Source: DATNFP01 sp035606335
GTDB lineage: Bacteria; Bacteroidota; Bacteroidia; Chitinophagales; Chitinophagaceae
Assembly (NCBI GenBank): GCA_035606335.1
Contig: DATNFP010000201.1
Coordinates: forward strand, 1-16,595
Reading direction: 5' to 3'
DNA: 16,595 bases
The position numbers and the translations under genes are program-made. Under the pieces are notes generated by a model. The model ran no database searches and was not told the DNA's origin. It was given only the letters and a program-made list of their open reading frames with translations. The stretch's first letter is position 1. Every line of letters starts with the position of its first letter. Of this stretch, positions 1 to 7,139 are shown one piece after another.

Positions 1-17
1 CAAACCAATCAAGGATT

Positions 18-935
18 ATGAATATCCTACAATCATACAGGCTCGCCGCTTCTACAGCTTTAGTTTTCGTAGGTAGTGTTGCTTTTGCTCAGTCGAACTC
101 CACGATGATGGATCAGGCGCAAACTCAAAGCACTGCTACTGCAGTAAATGAAAGATGGCAACCATCTTTGGTAAAAGATGGGGTTTACGACCGTATTCCA
201 CACGTAAATATGGCATTGAGCTGGCAGCCGGTTCGTGAAGCAGATATTATGTGGAAGAAAAGGATCTGGCGTGAAATAGATACGCGTGAAAAACAGAATA
301 TGGCTTTCCGCTATCCTGGTGATGAAAATACCGGAGGTGGTTATTTCATAGAAATTCTCATTGATGCTATAAAAAAGGGTAAAGTAAAAGCATACAATAA
401 CTTTGACGACAGATTTACTTCAGCTCTGACTAAAGACCAGATACAGGAGGTGCTATATAAGAAGCCTGATACTTCTTATGTGGAAGATCCCGTAACAGGT
501 AACCAGATAATGAAAATTACAAAGAAAGATTTCGATCCGGAAAGTGTAACAAAATATAGGTTGAAAGAAGACTGGATATTCGACCGCAATCTGGGCAGGA
601 TGATACCTCGCATTATAGGTATCGCACCGTTGCGTGATATTTACAATGACGATGGTAGTTTCCGCGCTTCACAAGCAATGTTCTGGATATACTATCCTGA
701 ATTGCGTCCTACACTTGCTCAATATGAAGTTTTCAATCCTGATAATGATGTTGCCCGTATGACATGGGATGATTTCTTTGAAGGCCGTCATTTCTCAAGC
801 CACATTATTAAAGTTAGTAATCCATTTGATGAAACCTTTAAAGAAAAAGGATACAACAATATGGAAGCTTTATATGAAGGACAACGTGCTGCTGAACAAA
901 TGTTTAACAAGGAACATGATATGTGGGTATATTAA
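18..935 (+). CDS. gldN: Gliding motility / type IX secretion protein GldN (PorN)
   Basis: Periplasmic component of the type IX secretion system of Bacteroidota; in the family GldN/PorN binds the lipoprotein GldK/PorK and forms the ring under the outer membrane needed for secretion and gliding. The 305-residue protein has a signal peptide (residues 1-24, cut at VAFA|Q), and a GldN-like core starting with the charged stretch R73-EADIMWKKRIWREIDTRE to N94, followed by a conserved tract around residues 185-240 (LKEDWIFDRN, IIGIAPLRD, FWIYYPELR). Length fits the family. An AAGGA lies two bases before the ATG. Only 17 bases precede it in the window, so gldK, gldL and gldM, normally just upstream, would lie outside. 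A strong terminator follows, as expected for the last gene of gldKLMN. Recognition is from family motifs, not a search. Confidence 0.93.
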   Translation: MNILQSYRLAASTALVFVGSVAFAQSNSTMMDQAQTQSTATAVNERWQPSLVKDGVYDRIPHVNMALSWQPVREADIMWKKRIWREIDTREKQNMAFRYPGDENTGGGYFIEILIDAIKKGKVKAYNNFDDRFTSALTKDQIQEVLYKKPDTSYVEDPVTGNQIMKITKKDFDPESVTKYRLKEDWIFDRNLGRMIPRIIGIAPLRDIYNDDGSFRASQAMFWIYYPELRPTLAQYEVFNPDNDVARMTWDDFFEGRHFSSHIIKVSNPFDETFKEKGYNNMEALYEGQRAAEQMFNKEHDMWVY

Positions 936-957
936 TAACCTACTTCGATATAATATT

Positions 958-991
958 AAACGCCCTGAATATTCAGGGCGTTTTCTTTTTG
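958..991 (+). terminator. Intrinsic terminator after gldN
   Basis: A perfect inverted repeat with 13-base arms, 958-970 and 971-983, contains the GC-rich core CGCCCTGAA/TTCAGGGCG and is followed by a T-rich run (TTTTCTTTTTG). It starts 22 bases after the gldN stop. In RNA the innermost bases would form the loop. This is the clearest rho-independent terminator in the window and marks the end of the gld operon. Confidence 0.9.
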
Positions 992-1020
992 TTTATTATC
1001 AGGATAACCTGTTATCTTGC
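989..1020 (+). promoter_or_regulatory. Candidate Bacteroidota promoter for comB
   Basis: TTTTTG ends at 991, followed by 21 bases and then TATCTTGC at 1013-1020. This resembles the Bacteroidota pattern TTG-N19-21-TAnnTTTG, with a good -33 and an imperfect -7 element. It lies 18 bases before the comB ATG. The -33 half overlaps the T-run of the gldN terminator. Inferred from pattern only. Confidence 0.4.
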
Positions 1021-1038
1021 AACACTTAATCTCAGTTC

Positions 1039-1770
1039 ATGATTGACAAAGAACTGCCTCGCCTGGAAGTATGTTTTTCACCTGCCTTATTACATTTGTA
1101 TGATACCAGGGGTTCTGTAGTAGTTATTATTGATATCTTCCGCGCTACATCTACAATTGCCGCAGCACTTGACAATGGAGCGAAGTGCGTAATCCCGGTG
1201 GCCACCGTGGCAGAATGTATAAAATTGGGTACAGAGATAGATAATAGCATTACCGCGGGAGAGCGTGATGGCAAAATAGCTGAAGGCCTGCAACATGGCA
1301 ACTCACCTACAGAATATCCTAAAGAATTTATCAACGGGAAAACTCTGATATTAACAACTACAAATGGCACACGTCTTCTGCATATGATAAAAGATGCGGC
1401 AATAGTTATAACCGGTTCCTTTTTAAATCTTGATGCGATATGTAATTTCCTTGTTGAACAAAACAAAAATGTTTTGCTTGGTTGTGCAGCGTGGAAAGAC
1501 CGTTTCAATCTCGAAGATACACTATTTGCCGGCGCTGTGATCAATAAGATAAAAGGCAGCTTTGATATTAATTGTGATAGTGCCCGGTCGGCAGATTATT
1601 TGTATAAGCATTCAGGTGGTGATAATTTTATAGAGTTTTTAAAAGAGAGTTCACATTATAAACGTCTTGCAGCATACGGATTAGAGCCCGATATGAAATA
1701 TTGCGTTACGCCAAATCTACATCCGATAGTGCCTATTTTAAAAGGCAAGGAATTAGTCATTTACAAATAA
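1039..1770 (+). CDS. comB: 2-phosphosulfolactate phosphatase family protein (ComB)
   Basis: Member of the ComB family, Mg-dependent phosphatases that turn 2-phosphosulfolactate into sulfolactate; the reaction was defined in coenzyme M synthesis in archaea, but many bacteria without coenzyme M carry the family. The 243-residue protein has the expected blocks: IDIFRATSTI (31-40), GERDG (74-78), GNSP (87-90), TTTNGT (106-111) and GCAAWKDRFNLEDTLFAGA (148-166). There is no signal peptide, so it should be cytoplasmic. The length is typical for the family. It sits alone between two terminators, downstream of gldN and convergent with the PDZ gene, so it is probably transcribed alone. The physiological substrate here is unknown; a sulfonate (C3) role is an inference. 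Confidence 0.88.
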   Translation: MIDKELPRLEVCFSPALLHLYDTRGSVVVIIDIFRATSTIAAALDNGAKCVIPVATVAECIKLGTEIDNSITAGERDGKIAEGLQHGNSPTEYPKEFINGKTLILTTTNGTRLLHMIKDAAIVITGSFLNLDAICNFLVEQNKNVLLGCAAWKDRFNLEDTLFAGAVINKIKGSFDINCDSARSADYLYKHSGGDNFIEFLKESSHYKRLAAYGLEPDMKYCVTPNLHPIVPILKGKELVIYK

Positions 1771-1797
1771 AAAAGACCGCACAAGAGTGCAGTCTTT
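1768..1797 (-). terminator. Terminator between convergent comB and PDZ gene
   Basis: Stem arms 1772-1782 and 1787-1797 enclose the four-base loop AAGA. Read on the minus strand the only mismatch becomes a T-G wobble and the hairpin is followed by TTTTTT, so it best serves the minus-strand PDZ gene that stops at 1822. On the plus strand the same hairpin has a C-A mismatch and a short TTT, giving comB a weaker terminator directly after its stop codon. Confidence 0.75.
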
Positions 1798-1821
1798 AAT
1801 CCATATCGAAAGGATACTTTA

Positions 1822-2790
1822 TTAAAGATCTTCTTTTCTGACGGGTTTGGGAAAGCTAATATTTGTTGTTGCGCTTTTCCCATCGCGCTGATATTTTAAC
1901 TTCACTTTTTTAGCAGGATTTATATCGTGTAATGTCATTTGCAAGTCATCAATAGAGCTAATCTTTTCATTATCGAATTCTGTAATGACATCATTTTTTT
2001 GTAAGCCTGCAGACTCTGCCGGTGAGTTCGGTTTTATATCCAATACTTCTATGCCGTTCCCATCAGCAAGGTCCTCAGCCGTAATACCAAGTTTAGGACC
2101 TGCTGCGAAAAAATTGTTATCAGACTTGAATTTATAGATGAATGGATGCATCATCGGATTCCACATATCCATACCATTCGGCATATTGGGATTGAATTCA
2201 CGAAGTTTTGCGATGTCTGCTTCGTTGGGACTTTCCAGCATCGCCTCCGTTTGTTCAGATTTATTATTTCGTTCGTACGTTATAGATACCTTGTCACCTG
2301 CTGAATGATCACCGATATTATTTACAAGGTCTTTTGCACCTCCTATATTTGTACCATCTATCTGAGTAATAACATCTCCTGCTTCTAATCCAGCTTTTTC
2401 GGCAGGACTGTTGGGACTCACCCGTTTGATCACTGCTCCATTTTGTGAAGTATTGGGGTCCGTTAGTACCCCAAGCATCGCTTTTCTTGGTGCATTTTCT
2501 TTCATATCATAATCAGAAAAAGGTTGAGGGTGATCATTATTATTATCAATGATGATCTTTTTCTCAAATTTTCCCGCGTTGTGATCATTGATAGTAGCGA
2601 CCTTCTCATCATTTACGTATACATTACCGTTTTTAATTTCAATTATTGTCTGAGGATCAGAGTTGCTTTTCTTTATAATTATTGTTTCTTCTTTTTGTGA
2701 ATGTTCTTTGACACCCTTGCTGTCCTGGGCAAATGCTGTGAAACCTATGCTTGTAAAAAGTAAGATCATAGGAATGATATGAGACTTCAT
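1822..2790 (-). CDS. Secreted protein with two PDZ domains, no protease domain
   Basis: A 322-residue exported protein. Residues 1-21 form a signal peptide (hydrophobic run, AFA|Q). After a charged region (about 25-100) come two PDZ domains, near 105-187 and 232-315. Each has the typical helix-loop block: SPNSPAEKAGLEAGDVITQI in the first and KPNSPAESAGLQKNDVITEF in the second. The arrangement recalls the PDZ pair of DegP/HtrA proteases, but the trypsin-like domain is absent and no catalytic His-Asp-Ser region is visible. It probably binds peptide ends or unfolded envelope proteins in the periplasm, as a scaffold or adaptor; its partner is unknown. It lies 94 bases downstream of the MBL hydrolase gene on the same strand and ends at a hairpin terminator. 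Confidence 0.85.
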   Translation of the reverse strand: MKSHIIPMILLFTSIGFTAFAQDSKGVKEHSQKEETIIIKKSNSDPQTIIEIKNGNVYVNDEKVATINDHNAGKFEKKIIIDNNNDHPQPFSDYDMKENAPRKAMLGVLTDPNTSQNGAVIKRVSPNSPAEKAGLEAGDVITQIDGTNIGGAKDLVNNIGDHSAGDKVSITYERNNKSEQTEAMLESPNEADIAKLREFNPNMPNGMDMWNPMMHPFIYKFKSDNNFFAAGPKLGITAEDLADGNGIEVLDIKPNSPAESAGLQKNDVITEFDNEKISSIDDLQMTLHDINPAKKVKLKYQRDGKSATTNISFPKPVRKEDL

Positions 2791-2809
2791 ACGAATTAAA
2801 TTTTCATAG

Positions 2810-2817
2810 CGAAATTA
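2810..2817 (-). promoter_or_regulatory. Candidate -7 box for the PDZ gene
   Basis: On the minus strand TAATTTCG matches TAnnTTTG at all but one base and ends 19 bases before the ATG, the same spacing as the better boxes elsewhere in the window. No TTG lies at the usual 19-21 base distance. A TTGACA at 2844-2839 is 24 bases away counted from its TTG. Weak evidence. Confidence 0.3.
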
Positions 2818-2860
2818 TCTCGTGATGCGTTATGGGCTTGTCAAAAACGAGTTAAAATAA

Positions 2861-2880
2861 ATTTTAAACTATGTTAAAAT
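2861..2880 (-). repeat. A/T-only inverted repeat after the MBL gene
   Basis: Perfect 7-base arms ATTTTAA (2861-2867) and TTAAAAT (2874-2880) around a six-base loop. It starts four bases after the minus-strand stop codon of the MBL hydrolase. It could be a weak terminator or processing site, but it has no G-C pair and no clean T-run, so it may not act at all. Confidence 0.3.
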
Positions 2881-2884
2881 ATAG

Positions 2885-3523
2885 CTATTGAAGAAAAGGA
2901 TTATACTTTTTCTCATGAATAATGTTAGTCGCTGGCCCATGGCCCGGATAAATAGCTATAAGATCTGGTAAAGTAAATAATTGAGTTTGAATGCTATTTA
3001 TTAAAGTTTCAAAGTTGCCCCCCGGTAAGTCCGTCCGGCCTATACTACCTGAAAATAACACATCACCTGCCAAAACCCATTTGCCCGGTGAATAATAAAA
3101 ACTGATACTGCCTGGTGAATGCCCCGGGGTGAACCGAACTTCTAATATATCATCACCTGTAGGTAAAGGTTCGCCATCTTTAATAAAAAACGTTGGTTGG
3201 GGAGCCTTTTTAAAATCAAACCCGAAGAGCATAGCTGAACCAGTGGCGTTGTTGAGTACAGGTAGTTCCTGTTCGTGTATCCCAAATGGTATCTGATATT
3301 TGTCTATCAACGCTTGAACCCCGAAAATATGATCAATATGTGCATGAGTGTTAATTATTGCCTGTGGGTTTAGTTTATTGTCTTCCAGGTATTTTATAAA
3401 AGATTCTGTTTCTTCTGTTTCGTACATCCCGGGATCCACAATCCAACACTCCTTTTTAGCGTTAATAATAATGTAAGTATTTTCCTGGAAAGGATTAAAT
3501 ACAAATGATTTAATATTTAACAT
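2885..3523 (-). CDS. MBL-fold metallo-hydrolase (glyoxalase II-like, YcbL type)
   Basis: A small cytoplasmic metallo-beta-lactamase-fold hydrolase of 212 residues. It carries the full metal-binding set: THAHIDH (H60, H62, D64, H65), H135 in TPGHSPGS, D154 in LAGD, and H195 in YPGHGP. The layout and length match the short glyoxalase II-like group (YcbL/GloB2), which hydrolyses S-lactoylglutathione or related thioesters; the true substrate cannot be told, and it lacks the long C-terminal domain of classical GloB. The frame stays open for 13 more codons upstream to an ATG at 3562, but MLNIKSFVFNPFQENTY is the normal family start and the longer ATG overlaps a possible -7 box. Divergent from the 1124-residue envelope gene. 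Confidence 0.88.
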   Translation of the reverse strand: MLNIKSFVFNPFQENTYIIINAKKECWIVDPGMYETEETESFIKYLEDNKLNPQAIINTHAHIDHIFGVQALIDKYQIPFGIHEQELPVLNNATGSAMLFGFDFKKAPQPTFFIKDGEPLPTGDDILEVRFTPGHSPGSISFYYSPGKWVLAGDVLFSGSIGRTDLPGGNFETLINSIQTQLFTLPDLIAIYPGHGPATNIIHEKKYNPFLQ

Positions 3524-3555
3524 GAGTGTGCAGAAATTTCTGTAATTTAGAAATA

Positions 3556-3563
3556 GAAACATA
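3556..3563 (-). promoter_or_regulatory. Candidate -7 box for the MBL hydrolase
   Basis: Minus-strand TATGTTTC matches TAnnTTTG at all but the last base and ends 32 bases before the preferred ATG at 3523. No convincing -33 TTG is seen. If real, the upstream ATG at 3562 could not be used as a start, because it lies inside the box. Confidence 0.28.
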
Positions 3564-3630
3564 CATTGTAAAATAAAGCGGGAATTAAACGTTTATAGCA
3601 TGGAGGAGTCATACAAATAGTCAATAATTT

Positions 3631-6600
3631 ATGAATATCATACCCGGGAAAAAGTCCCCATTTTTTTTACTGATAATTGCAATTTCTTTTGCGGTTATTA
3701 AACCCGTTGAAGCCCAGACCTATCTCGAAACGTTTGGCCAGAATCGCATTCAATACCGCAAATTTGATTGGAGATATTTTGATACTAAGCATTTTAGGAT
3801 CTACCATTATGATGCCGCAGGTCGGCAGTTGGCAAGATATGTTGCAGAAGAAGCAGAAAGAGAAATAAATGTAGTGGAGCAAAAATTAGGCGGCCAGTTC
3901 CCCAAACGATTCAATATTATTCTCTACAACAATTATGATGAGTATCGCCAGACCAATATTGGGCTAAAATATGATGCACAAATACAGGATGTTCCTGCGG
4001 GGCGTGTTGACCTGGTAGGAGACAAGCTGGTTGTATATTTTACCGGTAAACATACCGACTTGCGTCACCAGATACGTTCAGGGATGGCCAGGGTGGTGAT
4101 GGAGCGTATGGTATTTGGTGAAAGCTTTAGGCAGATGGTAAAAAATGCCGTATTACTAAATTTACCCGCCTGGACTACCGAAGGGTTTATAGCGTATCTG
4201 GTAGATGGGTGGACGCCCCAGGATAACAGCGACTGGGAAAATCTATTAGCTGCCGGGCCTAATACCGGATTTTATGAATTGGCAGAACAATACCCGGAAC
4301 TGGCAGGAAAAGCTTTTTGGAAATTTGTATCAGATAAATATGGGGATAACGGCATAAAAAATATGCTTTATACCATGGAGCTGAAAAGCAGCCTGAACCA
4401 AGGCATGAAACAGGTATTGTCGATGAAGGTGAGAAAGGCATACGATTCATGTATCGCATTCTACAAGGGGGTATTTGCCGGCGATGTATTGAAAGAGGAA
4501 CAACCGGACAGCGCAAAGGCTCTTATGGAAATAAAGATACCGAGGGATAATACAGAAATAAGAAGCATAAAAGTATCGCCGAAAGGAAGTGATGTAGCGT
4601 ATGTGGTATGGAAAAATGGTGAGTACCAGGTATATATACAAAAGACCCAAAATGAGCAGCAACGCTCGCTGGTGCTAGATGAGGGGCGGAAAGATTATAA
4701 TGAACCGAATGATCCGAATTATCCTATACTCGCATGGTCTAACAGTGGCTATAAGCTGGCGGTATTATATAAAAAGGGAACTCAAACAAGGCTGCGCATT
4801 TTTAATTCCATAAAAGCAAAGATCGAGAATTCTGTAATACCGGCTAATCGCTTTGACAGAGTATTGGGCATGACCTTTATGGAAGATGACGACAATATTG
4901 TGTTCTCGGCGATAAAGAAAAGCCAGACTGATTTGTATGAATTCAGGATCCGCGGCTCACGAATGACTAGTATTACAAACGACGCCTGGGACGATATAGA
5001 CCCCTGGTTTGTAAGTGGTGGGTCAAGAAGAGGCATTTTGTTTTTATCGAACAGGCCAAAGCCTGATATAAATGTTCCATTGGAAGTAAATGAGTTACCA
5101 ACAGGTCCAATGAACGTATTTTTTTATGACACCAAGACCCGGAGTACAGAACTATTGCAGTGTACACACGTCACTACCGGTCATGTAACTCAGCCTATCC
5201 AATACGGTAGTGATAATTTTGCTTATCTGTATGATTCTAACGGTGTGGTAAACAAATATGTTGTTTTGTTTGGCCGGGACATTCATAATAATGATTCAGC
5301 GTATGGAGTTCCTATTACGAACTATGCTGAGAATATAGTAAGTCATCAGTACAACCCTGCGAGCAATGAAGTGGCAGATGTAGTGCAGCAAGGAGATAAA
5401 TATGAGATATATTTTAAAAAGCTGGAATTGCCAGGTGTAAATGCCGAAGCAAAAAAACTATCTCCGACTACATTATCTCAACCTGAACCGGAAAAATCAA
5501 TAGTACCGTCTCCGATCAATGATATAGAAAAAAGCCCCTACCGCAGGCGCAGATATGAACAAGAGCAACCAACCGAAAACTATTTGCAGGGTGGTAACGC
5601 ATTTCAAACCGAATTTCAGGATACTACAACTCATGCCAATGCGTCTAAAGAAAATGTTCGCATAAATCCGGCATATAAATCGGCTGAACCGGAAGATAGC
5701 ACAGTGCTAAAAGAAATAAATGACAGCACCTACATAAAATTACGGCCTGCACCATACCGCCTAAGCTTTAAGCCTGACTTTTTCACAATACGGCTTGACA
5801 ATAGCATATTATTTAGCCAATATCAATCGTTCCAAAATAATGGGGGCAGTTTCTCAAATCCTCCTCTGAGCGCATTAGCGACATTGAGCCTTAACGATCT
5901 GATGGAAAACCATCGGTTCACAGGCGGATTTCAATTGCCCATCAATTTTTCGGGATCCACTTATTTTATAGAATATGAGAATTTCTCCCGTCGTATTGAC
6001 TGGGGAGTACTCTACCTGCGTACAGAAAACTTTTATAATTATCTGGTCACTTACGTAGACAATACAGGCGCACCAATAGCCACCAAACAACAGCTCGGAA
6101 AAGCCGTAACAAATATGGTGCAAGGATCTGCCACATACCCGATAGATCATGTGCGCAGTGTTCGCTTTCACCTGGCATTAAGACAAGATAAAGTGAATCT
6201 GAAAGCTACAGATACATTAAGCCTGGCATACGATTTGCCTAATAGCACCCAATACTCTGAGCTAAGCAGACTGGAATTTGTATTTGATAATACAAAAAAT
6301 CCTGCACTGAATATTTGGAATGGATTCAGATATAAATTCTATGTAGAATCGATATACGGGCTAAATAACGGCAATAAAAGCTGTTATAACTTAGGTACAG
6401 ACTTCCGCTATTACAAAAAGCTATATAGGAATTTTATATGGGCAGCAAGAATAGCGGCTGCACATTCAGACGGTAGCAATGAAGTAGTATATTATTTAGG
6501 TGGTGTAGACAATTGGATCAATTCCCAATACAGCAATTATGTACCTGTAAATGGTGGGCCTTACGGTTTCCAGGCCTTAGCCACTAATCTGCGTGGCTAT

Positions 6601-7005
6601 GATCAAAATGCCCGTAATGGCAATACATATGCTGTATTTAATACGGAGTTTCGTCTTCCGGTGCTTACCACATTCTTAAAACGTCCCGTACAATCATCTT
6701 TCCTGAAAAATCTGCAGGTAATTGCTTTTATGGATGCAGGTTCGGCATGGAATGGATTTTTGCCTAATGCTGCGAATACTGCCAGCAATTATGTATTTCC
6801 AAGCCCTACTAATCCAAATCCAAACCAAGGCGTAAATAATGTTATCCTGAATTTGACTGTGCCCAATAGCTCAGGATTAGCCTTAGGGTATGGTGCCGGT
6901 ATCAGGACAATGTTGCTTGGCTATTTCCTGAGGTTGGATGCGGCATGGAATATTGAAGGCATTAAAAAACCCATATGGTATTTCTCAATAGGTACTGATT
7001 TCTAA
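3631..7005 (+). CDS. TolB-like outer-membrane protein: degenerate peptidase-like domain, beta-propeller, Omp85-like barrel
   Basis: A 1124-residue envelope protein of the kind often labelled 'translocation protein TolB' in Bacteroidota. Residues 1-28 are a signal peptide (KPVEA|Q). Residues about 29-285 resemble a gluzincin/peptidase-MA domain: LPAWTTEGFIAY (178-189) matches the helix carrying the third metal ligand (E184), but where HExxH would be expected the sequence reads H146-QIRS, so it is probably inactive. About 297-620 looks like TolB/WD40-type propeller blades. A proline- and charge-rich linker (620-690) leads to a C-terminal barrel with Omp85-like marks: LRGY (987-990), NTEFRLP just after, FMDAGSAW, and a final phenylalanine. 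Likely outer-membrane barrel with a large periplasmic part. It precedes the MCE and OstA-like genes. The exact role is unknown. Eight T lie in the signal-peptide codons (3661-3668). Confidence 0.85.
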   Translation: MNIIPGKKSPFFLLIIAISFAVIKPVEAQTYLETFGQNRIQYRKFDWRYFDTKHFRIYHYDAAGRQLARYVAEEAEREINVVEQKLGGQFPKRFNIILYNNYDEYRQTNIGLKYDAQIQDVPAGRVDLVGDKLVVYFTGKHTDLRHQIRSGMARVVMERMVFGESFRQMVKNAVLLNLPAWTTEGFIAYLVDGWTPQDNSDWENLLAAGPNTGFYELAEQYPELAGKAFWKFVSDKYGDNGIKNMLYTMELKSSLNQGMKQVLSMKVRKAYDSCIAFYKGVFAGDVLKEEQPDSAKALMEIKIPRDNTEIRSIKVSPKGSDVAYVVWKNGEYQVYIQKTQNEQQRSLVLDEGRKDYNEPNDPNYPILAWSNSGYKLAVLYKKGTQTRLRIFNSIKAKIENSVIPANRFDRVLGMTFMEDDDNIVFSAIKKSQTDLYEFRIRGSRMTSITNDAWDDIDPWFVSGGSRRGILFLSNRPKPDINVPLEVNELPTGPMNVFFYDTKTRSTELLQCTHVTTGHVTQPIQYGSDNFAYLYDSNGVVNKYVVLFGRDIHNNDSAYGVPITNYAENIVSHQYNPASNEVADVVQQGDKYEIYFKKLELPGVNAEAKKLSPTTLSQPEPEKSIVPSPINDIEKSPYRRRRYEQEQPTENYLQGGNAFQTEFQDTTTHANASKENVRINPAYKSAEPEDSTVLKEINDSTYIKLRPAPYRLSFKPDFFTIRLDNSILFSQYQSFQNNGGSFSNPPLSALATLSLNDLMENHRFTGGFQLPINFSGSTYFIEYENFSRRIDWGVLYLRTENFYNYLVTYVDNTGAPIATKQQLGKAVTNMVQGSATYPIDHVRSVRFHLALRQDKVNLKATDTLSLAYDLPNSTQYSELSRLEFVFDNTKNPALNIWNGFRYKFYVESIYGLNNGNKSCYNLGTDFRYYKKLYRNFIWAARIAAAHSDGSNEVVYYLGGVDNWINSQYSNYVPVNGGPYGFQALATNLRGYDQNARNGNTYAVFNTEFRLPVLTTFLKRPVQSSFLKNLQVIAFMDAGSAWNGFLPNAANTASNYVFPSPTNPNPNQGVNNVILNLTVPNSSGLALGYGAGIRTMLLGYFLRLDAAWNIEGIKKPIWYFSIGTDF

Positions 7006-7032
7006 CAAAATTTGGCCCAATTCTGTTTTCTT

Positions 7033-7060
7033 AGGGCATAGTTTATTTATGCTTTTATTA
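7033..7060 (+). terminator. Weak hairpin terminator after the barrel protein gene
   Basis: An eight-pair stem, AGGGCATA (7033-7040) with TATGCTTT (7048-7055), includes two G-U pairs and a seven-base loop, and runs into TTTTATTAT. It lies 27 bases after the stop codon. Weak stability, so some read-through into the MCE gene is possible. Confidence 0.4.
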
Positions 7061-7103
7061 TCAAATAAGATACTGAGCTATATTAGCCCTGTTTTTTTTA
7101 ACC

Positions 7104-7111
7104 TATTTTTG
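7104..7111 (+). promoter_or_regulatory. -7 box of the MCE/OstA operon promoter
   Basis: TATTTTTG is an exact match to TAnnTTTG and ends 28 bases before the MCE start codon. No TTG sits at the proper -33 distance; the spacer instead contains a run of eight T (7092-7099). The box suggests that the MCE and OstA-like genes have their own promoter. Confidence 0.5.
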
Positions 7112-7120
7112 CCTGCAATT

Positions 7121-7138
7121 ACACTAACACTAACACCA
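7121..7138 (+). repeat. Three tandem hexamers in the MCE leader
   Basis: ACACTA, ACACTA, ACACCA stand in tandem and end two bases before the start codon at 7140. The leader has no G and no Shine-Dalgarno-like sequence, so it should be unstructured, which suits translation start in Bacteroidota. Confidence 0.6.
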
Positions 7139-7139
7139 T

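Noticed and set aside
769..1029. Plus-strand open frame of 86 codons overlapping the end of gldN
   Set aside because: It runs out of frame through gldN and across the terminator hairpin; no motif or start signal.
1032..1544. Minus-strand open frame of 170 codons opposite comB
   Set aside because: It is a shadow of comB: the plus frame has all family motifs, and the antisense product has no recognisable domain or start context.
3600..3620. Six-codon frame ATG GAG GAG TCA TAC AAA TAG before the barrel gene
   Set aside because: Too short to judge; the GGAGGAG in it is 22 bases from the start at 3631, too far for a ribosome site.
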